Assembly (NCBI GenBank): GCA_034408745.1
Contig: JAWXCM010000434.1
Location: forward strand, 1 to 19,531
Reading direction: 5' to 3'
DNA: 19,531 nt
Source: JAWXCM01 sp034408745
GTDB lineage: Bacteria; Acidobacteriota; Terriglobia; Bryobacterales; Bryobacteraceae
Shown here piece by piece: positions 1 through 7,663 of this stretch. The position numbers were made by a program, and so were the translations under genes. How positions within the stretch are numbered: the stretch's first letter is position 1; every line of letters starts with the position of its first letter. The notes below the pieces were generated by a model. That model searched no databases, was not told where the DNA came from, and worked only from the letters and a program-made list of their open reading frames with translations.

Positions 1-1729
1 GCCAGATTCGGTTCACCATGACTCGCGCGGTGAGCGGGTTCTTGTCCGAGGCGAGCCAGTTGGCCAGGCCGGTGCGGCGGAAGCTGGATTTGGCTTCGGC
101 AGGCGGCGCGGGGAACTGGTAGTCGCCGTCCCAGGCGACCTTCAGGATTCCGGGCTGCATTTCGGAGCCACGCATGTCCGGTGCGCCGCGGTGGAGGAAA
201 TAGGCCGGCGCGGGGTCCGGGCCATTTTCCGTAATTGCGCGGGCGGTGGGAAATGGCTCGGGCATTTGTTTTTCGAGCGCCTTGATTTTAGACGTTAATT
301 CTTTGTGCTGAGCGCGCTCGGCGTCCGTCATCCGTTTCTGGATGTCTTCAAGGGGGATGGTTAGCGTCTTCTCGATCTGGCGCGCGTTGAGCTTCTGACC
401 TTCGGTGCGCTTGTCTTCCGGGGTGCTCCATGCGAGGCGTAAGACTTCGGGGAGCGCTTCGATTTTCTCGTCGAAGATCTTTTTCCGGTGCGGCTCCTCG
501 ACCGCCTTTCTTTCTTTTTCAAGCGGACGCTGCAGGGCTTTAATGCGGTCGACTTCGGCTTTATGGGCGGCTACTTCGGCCTTGCTGACCAGGGGATATT
601 CGGCATTTTTCGTGGGGAAGAACACGGCCTGCATCTGGTAGTAGTCTTTTTGCGGAATTGGGTCGAATTTATGGTTGTGGCAACGGGCGCAGCCGGTGGT
701 CATGCCGACGAAGGTCAGCGATGTGGTGCCGACGAGGTCATCGAGCTCATCCATCCTTGTGCGCTCGTCTTTGTTGTTGTTGTCGAGGCCGAGGCGCATG
801 TAGCCGGTTGCGGTCTGAGCTTCCTGCGAGTCCGGTGCGATTTCGTCTCCGGCGAGCTGCTCGCGGATGAACTGGTTATAGGGCTTGTCGGTGTTGAACG
901 CCTTCACGACGTAGTCGCGGTAGCGGTACATGTTGAGCCAGTCGTAATCGCGCTCGAAGCCGCCGGAATCGGCGTAATGGACGAGGTCGAGCCAGTGGCG
1001 GCCCCATCTTTCACCGTAATGCGGCGAGGCGAGGAGCTTGTCGACTACTTCGGTCCAGCGTTTCTGGGACGGGTCGCGGACGAAATCGGCGACTTCTTCG
1101 GGTGACGGCGGGAGGCCGGTGAGGTCGAGGTAAACGCGGCGGATCAGGGTGCGGGCGTCGGCTCGAGGGGACGGCTTGAGGCCTCGCTCCTGAAGCTTCG
1201 CGCGGAGGAAGGCATCGACGGGACTGGCTCCGAAGGCTTTGGGCGGATCTCGGCGAACGGGCTGCTGGAAGGCCCAGAACTTGCGCTCCAGGGGTGTGAT
1301 GGGACGCTCTTCCATGCGCGCCATGGCGGCTTTGCGGTCGTCGTCCGCGGAAGATGTGGGGGTGGCGGAAGTGGTTGAGGGCGCGGCTGGCTCGGGGAGT
1401 GCGGCTCCGGCTTCGATCCACGCGGTCAGCACGGCAATGTCGGCGTCGGATAGCTTCTGTCCGGGCGGCATGGTGGGCTTCTCTTCGTGCGTCACCAGCT
1501 TCATCAACAGGCTGCGCTGCGGGTTGGTGGGCGAGAGCGCCGGTCCGCGGGTGCCTCCGGCGAGGATGGCTTCGCGGGTGCGGAGGTCGAGGCCGGACAT
1601 TTTGAGCGAGGCCCCGTGACAGGTGACGCAGTTCTTGCGCAGGATCTGGGCGGCTTTCGTTCCCAGGTCGGCCTGAGCGAAAACGCTGACTGCGGTCAGG
1701 GCAAAGGAAATGGTAAGGCGGAAGCGCAT
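1..1729 (-). CDS. PSCyt1-PSCyt2-PSD1 planctomycete-type c-type cytochrome protein (3' end outside the window)
   Basis: The frame is open from ATG at 1729 to the window edge (576 codons, no stop), so the C-terminus is missing. A Sec signal peptide (residues 1-18, ending VFA-Q) is followed by a haem site CVTCH at 34-38 in a PSCyt1 domain. A PSCyt2/DUF1549 region follows from about residue 165 (VYLDLTGLPPSPEE), with a second CxxCH (CARCH, 347-351). A charged, probably helical linker lies at about 375-500, and the PSD1/DUF1553 domain starts near 548 (LANWLASDKNPLTARVMVNR). These multidomain proteins are common in Planctomycetes and Acidobacteria. They are thought to be periplasmic or surface redox proteins of polymer or sulfatase-related metabolism, but the reaction is unproven. 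An AGGAAG ribosome site precedes the ATG. The gene starts 14 bases after the decarboxylase stop, so the two probably share an mRNA. Confidence 0.9.
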   Translation of the reverse strand, partial: MRFRLTISFALTAVSVFAQADLGTKAAQILRKNCVTCHGASLKMSGLDLRTREAILAGGTRGPALSPTNPQRSLLMKLVTHEEKPTMPPGQKLSDADIAVLTAWIEAGAALPEPAAPSTTSATPTSSADDDRKAAMARMEERPITPLERKFWAFQQPVRRDPPKAFGASPVDAFLRAKLQERGLKPSPRADARTLIRRVYLDLTGLPPSPEEVADFVRDPSQKRWTEVVDKLLASPHYGERWGRHWLDLVHYADSGGFERDYDWLNMYRYRDYVVKAFNTDKPYNQFIREQLAGDEIAPDSQEAQTATGYMRLGLDNNNKDERTRMDELDDLVGTTSLTFVGMTTGCARCHNHKFDPIPQKDYYQMQAVFFPTKNAEYPLVSKAEVAAHKAEVDRIKALQRPLEKERKAVEEPHRKKIFDEKIEALPEVLRLAWSTPEDKRTEGQKLNARQIEKTLTIPLEDIQKRMTDAERAQHKELTSKIKALEKQMPEPFPTARAITENGPDPAPAYFLHRGAPDMRGSEMQPGILKVAWDGDYQFPAPPAEAKSSFRRTGLANWLASDKNPLTARVMVNRIW

Positions 1730-1743
1730 CGCTTCCTGTTAGC

Positions 1744-3126
1744 TTATGCGATTTGGGTAAGGGCTTGCACGCCGCGGGCGACGCGGAGCATGGCTTCGAG
1801 GCTGCGCTCGACGTCAGCGTCGGTGGTGGCCCATGAAGACACGCTGATTCGCATGGCGCTTCGGCCCTGCCAGACGGTGGGTCCGGCCCAGCAGGTGCCG
1901 TCCTGCTGGATGCCCTCAATGACGCGCGTGGTGACTTCGGGCGGGCCGAAGGAGACCATCACCTGATTGAGCACGACGTCGTTGAGGATTTCGTAGCCGG
2001 CTTCGCGGAGGCCGGTGGCGAAGCGCTGGGCGGCCCGGCAGTTGCGTTCGATGATGTCGGCGACTCCGGTTCGGCCGAGGGATTTGAGGGCGGCCCAGAT
2101 GTCGATGCCGCGGGCTCGGCGGGAGAGCTCGGGGAGGTACTGGGCGGGCTCGCGGCGGGCTCCCTGGGGCAGATAGGCTGCTGTGAGGCTCATGGCGCTA
2201 CGGAGGGCTTCGGGGTCGCGCACGAAGGCGAGGCCGCTGTCATAGGGGACGTTGAGCCACTTGTGGGCGTCGGTGGCCCAGGAGTCGGCTTCGGCCAGGC
2301 CCTCTGTGAGTTGGCGGTATTGCGGGCTGGCTGCGGCCCAGATGCCGAAGGCTCCGTCGACGTGGATCCATGTTGCAGGGGCGTTGGCGGCGGCACGGGC
2401 ACGGCGGCAGATTTCGGCGGCGGGGTCGAAGGAACCGGTGTTGACGTTGCCGGCCTGGAGGCAGACGATTGTGGGGCCGCCGGTGAGCTTTGGCATACGG
2501 TCGGGGAGCATGCGGCCCTGGTTGTCGACGGGCACCTTCTGGACGCGGTTGCGGCCGAGGCCGAGCATGCCGAGGGCTTTGATCATGGACGGGTGGGCTT
2601 CGTCGCTGATGACCACCTGGATTTCGGGCGCGCCGAAGAGGCCGTCCGATTCCACGTCCCAGCCGACGTGTTTGAGGACGGCGTGTCGGGCGGCGGCGAG
2701 CGCGGTGAAGTTGGCGACGGTGGCTCCGGTGACGAAGGCTCCGCCTGTTCCTTCGGGAAGCTGCAGGACGTCGACGAGCCAGGTGAGGGCTACTTCTTCG
2801 AGGGCGGCCGAGACTGGCGAGGCGAGGTGGAGGGTCGCGTTCTGATCCCATGCTGTGGCGAGCCAGTTGGCGGCGAGGGCGGCGGGGACGGAACCTCCGA
2901 TGACGAAGCCGAAGAAGCGCGGTCCGGCGATTCCCATGGCTGCGGGGGAGCCGAGTTCGTCGAGCATGTCGATGACCTGGGCGGGGTCGGTGGGCTGCCC
3001 GGGCATAGGCTCGTGGAAGCGGGAGAGGGCGGCGACGGCTTCGGCGGAGGGTCCCACGCGGCGTTCCTGGATGTCTTTGAGGAAGCGGGCGGAGCGTTGG
3101 GCCACATTGTCGAGCAATTCGCGCAT
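1744..3126 (-). CDS. Group II pyridoxal-phosphate-dependent decarboxylase family protein
   Basis: The 460-residue protein has the fold-type I layout of group II decarboxylases (aromatic amino acid, glutamate and diaminobutyrate decarboxylase relatives). Visible residues are the ring-stacking His178 in SDEAHPS, Asp257 in HVDGAFG that contacts the pyridine nitrogen, and the Schiff-base Lys289 in TDAHKWLNVPYDSG. It should decarboxylate an amino acid in the cytoplasm, as no signal peptide is present. The substrate cannot be inferred, and some members act as aldehyde synthases or transaminase-like enzymes. The reading frame extends upstream to 3213, but ATG 3126 (MRELLDN) is chosen. It begins the conserved helical N-terminus, and the longer form would overlap the divergent gene at 3168. 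A weak GTGGA lies just before it. The PSCyt1-PSD1 gene follows after 14 bases. Confidence 0.88.
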   Translation of the reverse strand: MRELLDNVAQRSARFLKDIQERRVGPSAEAVAALSRFHEPMPGQPTDPAQVIDMLDELGSPAAMGIAGPRFFGFVIGGSVPAALAANWLATAWDQNATLHLASPVSAALEEVALTWLVDVLQLPEGTGGAFVTGATVANFTALAAARHAVLKHVGWDVESDGLFGAPEIQVVISDEAHPSMIKALGMLGLGRNRVQKVPVDNQGRMLPDRMPKLTGGPTIVCLQAGNVNTGSFDPAAEICRRARAAANAPATWIHVDGAFGIWAAASPQYRQLTEGLAEADSWATDAHKWLNVPYDSGLAFVRDPEALRSAMSLTAAYLPQGARREPAQYLPELSRRARGIDIWAALKSLGRTGVADIIERNCRAAQRFATGLREAGYEILNDVVLNQVMVSFGPPEVTTRVIEGIQQDGTCWAGPTVWQGRSAMRISVSSWATTDADVERSLEAMLRVARGVQALTQIA

Positions 3127-3167
3127 TCCACAAGGGTAGCGAACAGGCGTGATATACCCGTAGCTGC
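3127..3167. promoter_or_regulatory. Divergent promoter region
   Basis: Only 41 bases separate the divergent starts at 3126 (minus) and 3168 (plus). The AT-rich core GATATACC at 3151-3158 gives a -10-like TATACC for the plus gene and TATATC for the minus gene. No convincing -35 is seen on either strand. The plus-strand -10 is so close to the ATG that the transcript would be nearly leaderless. Confidence 0.35.
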
Positions 3168-3785
3168 ATGAAACGAATCGCCGCCTGTCTGTTGCTGGTT
3201 GCCGCCGCCGCATTCGCGCAGACCGAATGGCAGCCGCTGTTCGACGGCAAGACGCTGAAGGGCTGGAATGTGATCGAGGGCTTCCGCAATCACGGTGCTG
3301 TGAAGGTGGAAGACGGCTCGATTGTGATGACGAACGGCGAGCCGTTCACCGGGATCAATTATTCGGGGAAATTCCCGACGAATCAGTATGAAATTCGGTT
3401 TGAGGCGAAGAAAGGTCGGGGCGGGGATTTCTTTGCCAGCCTGACTTTTCCGTTTGGGGAATCCTTCGGCACTTTCGTTGTTGGCGGATGGGGCGGGGAT
3501 ATTATCGGGATCTCGAGCCTGGACGGGTGGGACGCCTCGGAAAATGAGACTCGCGCGTACTACACGTTTGAAGAAAACAAATGGTACAGCTTTCGGCTGC
3601 GGGTGACTCCGGAGAAGATCGAGGCGTGGATCGACAACGAGCAGGTGGTTAATTTGTCGGTAAATGGGCGCCGAATCGAGCTGCGGGCGGGGGCTACGGA
3701 CCTGACGAAACCGCTGGGATTTTTCTCGTATAACACTTCGGGGACCGTGCGAAAGATTGCGTTTCGCACGGCCCCGAAGCAGTAA
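3168..3785 (+). CDS. Secreted DUF1080 (3-keto-disaccharide hydrolase family) protein
   Basis: The 205-residue protein starts with a classic Sec signal peptide (MKRIAACLLLVAAAAFA, cleavage before Q18). One DUF1080/PF06439 jelly-roll domain follows, opening with the hallmark WQPLFDGKTLKGWN at 21-34. The domain runs to the C-terminus and ends in a final strand, GFFSYNTSGTVRKIAFR. Family members are concanavalin-like folds, and some cleave 3-keto-glycosides in the periplasm or bind carbohydrate. Length is typical for a single-domain member. It is divergent from the decarboxylase gene and converges on a Gfo/Idh/MocA oxidoreductase with 3 bases between stop codons. Partnership with that oxidase, which could make the 3-keto sugar, is plausible but rests on family knowledge. 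Substrate is unknown. Confidence 0.88.
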   Translation: MKRIAACLLLVAAAAFAQTEWQPLFDGKTLKGWNVIEGFRNHGAVKVEDGSIVMTNGEPFTGINYSGKFPTNQYEIRFEAKKGRGGDFFASLTFPFGESFGTFVVGGWGGDIIGISSLDGWDASENETRAYYTFEENKWYSFRLRVTPEKIEAWIDNEQVVNLSVNGRRIELRAGATDLTKPLGFFSYNTSGTVRKIAFRTAPKQ

Positions 3786-3788
3786 TTC

Positions 3789-5420
3789 TCAGCCGTTCAG
3801 CGTCCAGTTGGGACGATATTCGCGCTTGAGGTAATCGTTAGCCTCATTCATGTTGGTGATGCGGCCGGTTGCGGGGTCGTAGGTGAGCTTCTTGCCCGCC
3901 TGGTGCGCGACCAGGCCGAGCAACATCTGCTCAATCATGGTGCCGGAATAATCGAAGTCGCAGTGCGTCTTGCTGGACGTTCCGTGCTTCACGTTGTTGT
4001 GCTTGCCTTTGCAGGCGTCGAGCCATTCCTGCTGAAAGACATCGCCGCCGGGGCGCGCTGCCTGGCCTGCCTTTTCGGCTGCGACCATGCGCTCGACTGT
4101 ATCGTTGGGCAGGCCGAGAGCTGGCGGGACTTTGCCGTCGAGCATCTGGATAACGGGGAAGCCGGTGCTGGCCTGGGGCTCGGCGCTGGGCATGGCGGTA
4201 AAGCCTGCGGGCAACGCGGGGCGCTGTCCACCGCCGGGTCCGCCGGGACCACGACCGCCGCCGCCGCCGGGACGGGCGCCAGCCGCCATCTGCGTCGCCT
4301 GACCGATGCCGCCGATGAGGGGCTCGAGGGCGCCTTTGTCGCGGCGTTTGTAGTAGGTCAAATCGCCGTCGTCATTATTGGGCAGCAGGATGCGGCTGGT
4401 GAAGTCGCAGATGAGCGTGCCTTTGGTGCCTTCGAAGATGGCTCCGTTGGGGATCTTCGAGACGTCGACGTAGCCGCGGGGATTTGGTGGTTTGAGGCCG
4501 CCCTGGTACCACACGAGTTCGACTGGGCCGCGCCAGGAGTTGGCGGGGTGCTCAAAGTGAGCCTTCAGTTTGACGGGGCAGATATCGGCGTTGTACTTGT
4601 CGCTGGCATCGCGGTCGATGTCGATGGATATCGGCGCGCCGGCGTCGATGGCGTTCCACACGAGGTCCATGGTGTGTGCGCCCATGTCGCCCATCTGGCC
4701 TACACCGAAATCGCGGTACATATTCCAGAAAAGGCAGTTGAGGCCGGAAGTTCCGCCGAAATATTGCGGGCTGTAGGGGTGGTAGGGCGAGGGGCCGATC
4801 CACTGCTCATAGTGCAGGGAGGCGGGCGGCTGGCCTTCGGGCTTTGGGTAGCCGGGGCGGGGAAGCTGGCGGCTGTCCCAGCTGTGGATGGTTTTTAGTT
4901 CGCCGACTGCGCCGTCCATGATGGCTTCGCGGACGCGCTCAAAGTTGGGGTAGGCGTGGCGCTGGGTTCCGTGCTGGGTGGCCAGTTTGTTGCGGCGTTT
5001 GAGATAGTTCTCGCGCACGATGCGCGTTTCCTGGACGGAGATGCCGAGCGGCTTCTCACAATAGACGTGCTTGTCGCGGTTCATTGCCCAGTTGGCGATG
5101 AATGCGTGATGGTGGTCGGCGCTGCAGATGATGACGGCGTCGATGTCCTTCTGGTCGAGCATGCGACGCCAGTCGGAGTAGGTCTTCGCTTTTGGGAAGA
5201 GCGCGAGCCCTTCTTTGGTCCGAAGGTCATTGACGTCGCACAGAGCTACGACGTTCTCGTTCTTCATCACGTTGTAGTGGGCGGTGTCGCGGCCCCACAC
5301 GCCGACGAGGGCGAGGTTCAGTTTGTTCGAGGGGGCGTTCTGGCCTCGCAGCGTACCGCTTTTGAGGATCGTCAGCCCTGCCGCCGAAACGGCGGACTTC
5401 AGCAAGTTACGTCTTTCCAT
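3789..5420 (-). CDS. Tat-exported Gfo/Idh/MocA family oxidoreductase
   Basis: The 543-residue protein has a twin-arginine signal (ERRNLLKSA at 2-10, hydrophobic stretch to about 26). A Rossmann domain follows (LNLALVG at 34-40) with the family motif EKPLG at 122-126. The C-terminal alpha/beta domain carries GDMGAH (244-249), where His249 is the likely catalytic residue. Members oxidise or reduce sugars or cyclitols with tightly bound NAD(P); Zymomonas glucose-fructose oxidoreductase is a Tat-exported precedent. Two oddities are visible. The nucleotide loop reads GVWGRD instead of the usual GxGxxG, so two glycines are replaced. A glycine/proline-rich low-complexity insert lies at 381-404. An AAGGA ribosome site lies 8 bases before the ATG. 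The gene is convergent with the DUF1080 gene, which suggests a shared role in keto-sugar chemistry. Substrate unknown. Confidence 0.9.
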   Translation of the reverse strand: MERRNLLKSAVSAAGLTILKSGTLRGQNAPSNKLNLALVGVWGRDTAHYNVMKNENVVALCDVNDLRTKEGLALFPKAKTYSDWRRMLDQKDIDAVIICSADHHHAFIANWAMNRDKHVYCEKPLGISVQETRIVRENYLKRRNKLATQHGTQRHAYPNFERVREAIMDGAVGELKTIHSWDSRQLPRPGYPKPEGQPPASLHYEQWIGPSPYHPYSPQYFGGTSGLNCLFWNMYRDFGVGQMGDMGAHTMDLVWNAIDAGAPISIDIDRDASDKYNADICPVKLKAHFEHPANSWRGPVELVWYQGGLKPPNPRGYVDVSKIPNGAIFEGTKGTLICDFTSRILLPNNDDGDLTYYKRRDKGALEPLIGGIGQATQMAAGARPGGGGGRGPGGPGGGQRPALPAGFTAMPSAEPQASTGFPVIQMLDGKVPPALGLPNDTVERMVAAEKAGQAARPGGDVFQQEWLDACKGKHNNVKHGTSSKTHCDFDYSGTMIEQMLLGLVAHQAGKKLTYDPATGRITNMNEANDYLKREYRPNWTLNG

Positions 5421-5441
5421 TTTGGAGTTCCTTCGGCCTAT

Positions 5442-5470
5442 ATACTATCGAATCTCGGCGCGGTAGTTAA
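5442..5470 (-). promoter_or_regulatory. Candidate sigma-70-like promoter of the Gfo/Idh/MocA gene
   Basis: Read on the minus strand, TTAACT (5465-5470) and TAGTAT (5442-5447) are separated by exactly 17 bases, and each matches 4 of 6 consensus positions. The expected transcript start is about 15 bases upstream of ATG 5420, leaving room for the AAGGA site. No experimental support. Confidence 0.4.
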
Positions 5471-5540
5471 CAGGCTGCAGGAAAGACAGGGGGCGCCGAA
5501 ACGGGAGCCGCCTGAAAAGCTTGCGGTTGGATCGCTCCGA

Positions 5541-5566
5541 CAGCGGCCCGGGTGACCCGAGCGCTG
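5541..5566 (-). terminator. Hairpin just downstream of the secreted unknown protein gene
   Basis: A GC-rich stem of 11 pairs (one G-T wobble, one single-base bulge) closes a 3-base TCA loop. It lies 11 bases past the stop codon at 5578-5580. There is no T-run after it on the minus strand, so it is either an imperfect intrinsic terminator or a 3' stabilising structure. It separates this gene from the downstream oxidoreductase gene, which has its own candidate promoter. Confidence 0.4.
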
Positions 5567-5577
5567 CCCGGTCGCGG

Positions 5578-6372
5578 TCAACGCAGTGCGACAGGTACGG
5601 AAGAGAATGCCCCGTCGGAAGTGAAATGAAGGGCTGCGACAACGGGACCAATCGAGCCGGTTCCGTCGAATGACTCGGTGGTACAGTAACCCAGCCTGCC
5701 GGCGGTTCCGCTTAATCGCGACGTGAGTGCGAAAACAGAATAAATCTGAGGGGACTCGTGCACGGACATTCTGCCGACTTCCAGGTTATTCACAAAGCAT
5801 CTCAGATTGACGCTTCCTTCCGGCATGGCATGGCCGGTGAGTGCCCGGGTGGGGAGCACAATGGCGACTCCGGTGTCGCCTCCATTCCGGTTGTCGAACG
5901 TGAACTGGCGCAGCTGGCCGCTGGACGGAGTTGCACAAGAGACAAATGCCTCCACGGGAGTTCTTCCAGGAACGGCCTGGCGGAATACCTCATAGAGTTG
6001 AATGCTGCTGCCCTGCGTACTCTTCACTGTAAGCCAACCCATGGAGGTGTCTTTGTCCCCGGCCCCGATTTCAACGGCCTCAGTGGTTCCGAGGCCCAGG
6101 TTCAGGGTGACGTCGGCGACGCGCCCCGCCAGCCCGCGCGTGGTGGTGAAAGGAACTGTCTGAGGCTTTCCCTCCGCGTCGAAGAAACGGATGGTGACAG
6201 TGGCGGGGGCGCCTGTGGCGGTCACATACAGCGTGGTGCTCCATTCACCACCCCACGCGGCATGAGGGCAGACCGCGGAGGTGGCCCCGAATGTGACGAT
6301 TCCCTGCGTTGTCTGGGCTGCTGCCGGCATGACCGATGCGATAAGAAATACGTGTAAAACGGCGGTCCTCAT
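5578..6372 (-). CDS. Secreted beta-rich protein of unknown function
   Basis: The 264-residue protein starts at ATG 6372, giving a clean signal peptide (MRTAVLHVFLIASVMPAAAQ). An earlier in-frame start nine codons upstream would only add a polar tail. The mature part is rich in short beta strands: WSTTLYVTATGAPATVTIRF followed by FDAEGKP, a segment type I recognise from secreted acidobacterial proteins of unknown role. It has four cysteines in the mature part (AVCPH, VSCATP, LRCFVN, GYCTTE) and could form two disulfides. No catalytic motif is visible, so a structural or binding role outside the cytoplasm is a guess. It lies 36 bases downstream of the amidohydrolase on the same strand, so it may be co-transcribed with it, although an AT-rich TATATC also sits right before its ATG. 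A hairpin follows the stop codon. Confidence 0.72.
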   Translation of the reverse strand: MRTAVLHVFLIASVMPAAAQTTQGIVTFGATSAVCPHAAWGGEWSTTLYVTATGAPATVTIRFFDAEGKPQTVPFTTTRGLAGRVADVTLNLGLGTTEAVEIGAGDKDTSMGWLTVKSTQGSSIQLYEVFRQAVPGRTPVEAFVSCATPSSGQLRQFTFDNRNGGDTGVAIVLPTRALTGHAMPEGSVNLRCFVNNLEVGRMSVHESPQIYSVFALTSRLSGTAGRLGYCTTESFDGTGSIGPVVAALHFTSDGAFSSVPVALR

Positions 6373-6408
6373 GGGTGATATAGTGCCACACAAACACATG
6401 CCGCCGCG

Positions 6409-7626
6409 TTACTGTTTCCAGTCGTCTTTTGTCAGACCATTCAAATCATAGACCGCAACCCCGTCTCGGAAAGTGATCTCACAGGTCAGCTTCTGATTGC
6501 CTTTCATGCGCATGCCGGAATGGTCAGTGAAGCCGAAGTTGCCTTTCTCAAGGCGGAGGACCGCTATGTCTGCAGGGGCTCCGACGCTGAGGTTGCCGAG
6601 GGTCTCCTGTTTGATTTCGCGGGCCGGGTTCCAGGTGGATGCGGCGATTACCTGCTTCAGGGGCATGCCGAGGTTGAGGAACTTGCTCATGACGTTGAGC
6701 TGGTCCTTCATTCCCGCGTTCATGCTTCCGATGTGGAGGTCGGTAGAGATGCTGTCGGGCCAGAAGCCGGCTTTGGTGAGGGGGATGGCGACTTTGTAGA
6801 CGAAGCTGCCGCCGCCGTGGCCGACGTCGAAGATGACGCCGCGTTTGCGGCCCTCGATCATGCCGGCGTTGGGCTGACCGTTGTCGAGGAGTTCATTTCG
6901 GAGGCCTGAGTACATGTGGGTGTAGATGTCGCCGGGGCGGAGCTTTTTGGTGAGCAGGTCGACAAGGGGGCGGGTGTCGGGGTGGTTGGTGCCGAAATCG
7001 ACCATGACGGGGATGCTGGCTTTGGTTCCGGCTGCGACGGCGCGCTCGACGGGAGTCCATTCGGGTCCGGAGTAGTGCGCGGTTTTGATTCCGACGACTA
7101 CGCCTTTGTTGGCGAGGGCGACTTTGGCGGTGGCCTCGGCGTCCATGTCGTCCTGGTTATTTTCGAATTTCCCGCCTCGCATTCCGTTGCCTACGATGTT
7201 GAGCATGGAGAGCACGCGGGTTTTTGAGCGACGGATGACGCGCTCCTGGAAATCGGGGAAGTTGCGCCAGCCGGAACCGCCGGCGTCGACGACGGTGGTG
7301 ACGCCCACGCGGAACGTGAAGCCGTCGGGATAGACACTGTTATCGCCGGCGTAGGAGTGGGGTTCGCCGGTGCCGGTGTAGACGTGTGTATGGATGTCGA
7401 TGAGGCCTGGGGTGACGTAGAGCCCCTTTGCGTCGACGACGCGCTTTGCTTTGGCTGCGTCGATTTTTTCAGCGACTGCCGCGATGACATTGCCTTTGAG
7501 GGCGACGTCGCGCACCGCGTCAATGCCGTTTTTTGCGTCGATTACGTGACCGCCGCGGAGCACCAGATCGTATTCCTGTCCGGAGCACGCCAGGCCCGCT
7601 ATGAGAACTGCTAACAAGAGTCGCAC
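6409..7626 (-). CDS. Secreted amidohydrolase/deacetylase family metallohydrolase (Atu3266/EF_0837 type)
   Basis: The 405-residue protein belongs to the amidohydrolase superfamily. After an N-terminal hydrophobic segment (MRLLLAVLIAGLAC) it shows the beta-sandwich LVLRGGHVIDAKNGID. The metal set is complete: HTH (79-81) in LIDIHTHV, a carboxylated-lysine candidate Lys181 in GIKTAHYSG, His237 in THMYSG, His270 in DVGHGGG, and the catalytic Asp296 in STDLHIG. Characterised relatives hydrolyse N-acyl or ester bonds of small acids. Homologues are often neighbours of SelA-like PLP enzymes, as here. The start is GTG at 7626, because no in-frame ATG exists before the divergent gene. The N-terminus exports the protein. 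The GLAC sequence is only a poor lipobox, so lipoprotein status is uncertain. It is divergent from the RidA-SelA-DUF362 operon by 37 bases. Substrate unknown. Confidence 0.88.
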   Translation of the reverse strand: MRLLLAVLIAGLACSGQEYDLVLRGGHVIDAKNGIDAVRDVALKGNVIAAVAEKIDAAKAKRVVDAKGLYVTPGLIDIHTHVYTGTGEPHSYAGDNSVYPDGFTFRVGVTTVVDAGGSGWRNFPDFQERVIRRSKTRVLSMLNIVGNGMRGGKFENNQDDMDAEATAKVALANKGVVVGIKTAHYSGPEWTPVERAVAAGTKASIPVMVDFGTNHPDTRPLVDLLTKKLRPGDIYTHMYSGLRNELLDNGQPNAGMIEGRKRGVIFDVGHGGGSFVYKVAIPLTKAGFWPDSISTDLHIGSMNAGMKDQLNVMSKFLNLGMPLKQVIAASTWNPAREIKQETLGNLSVGAPADIAVLRLEKGNFGFTDHSGMRMKGNQKLTCEITFRDGVAVYDLNGLTKDDWKQ

Positions 7627-7663
7627 GAAGTATGTTTATCATTTCAGTTACCGGGTACACCAC
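7627..7663. promoter_or_regulatory. Shared promoter region of the amidohydrolase and the RidA operon
   Basis: These 37 bases hold everything between the GTG of the amidohydrolase and the ATG of the RidA gene. The AT-rich part (TATGTTTATCATTT, 7631-7644) is the only promoter-like sequence, and no clear -35/-10 pair is seen on either strand. Promoter elements must therefore overlap the coding ends, which implies coordinated expression of the two units. Confidence 0.35.

Noticed and set aside
488..1105. Plus-strand open frame of 205 codons
   Set aside because: It lies antisense to the PSCyt1-PSD1 gene, whose haem motifs and domain order fit the minus strand. It has no ribosome site or recognisable domain and is a GC-rich shadow.
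1011..1919. Minus-strand frame of 302 codons rich in Arg, Pro and Ser
   Set aside because: It crosses the junction of the decarboxylase and cytochrome genes in the wrong frame, and its composition is typical of out-of-frame GC-rich DNA.
2240..3289. Long open frames on both strands (minus 2240-3289, plus 2263-3171) over the decarboxylase gene
   Set aside because: They are Arg/Pro-rich or Gly/Asp-rich shadows of a gene with all PLP motifs intact.
3903..4898. Plus-strand frame of 331 codons
   Set aside because: It is antisense to the Gfo/Idh/MocA gene, with no signal, motif or ribosome site.
7584..7626. Lipoprotein signal in the amidohydrolase (GLAC at 11-14)
   Set aside because: Gly at the -3 position is a poor lipobox. 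Export is supported but lipid attachment is not.
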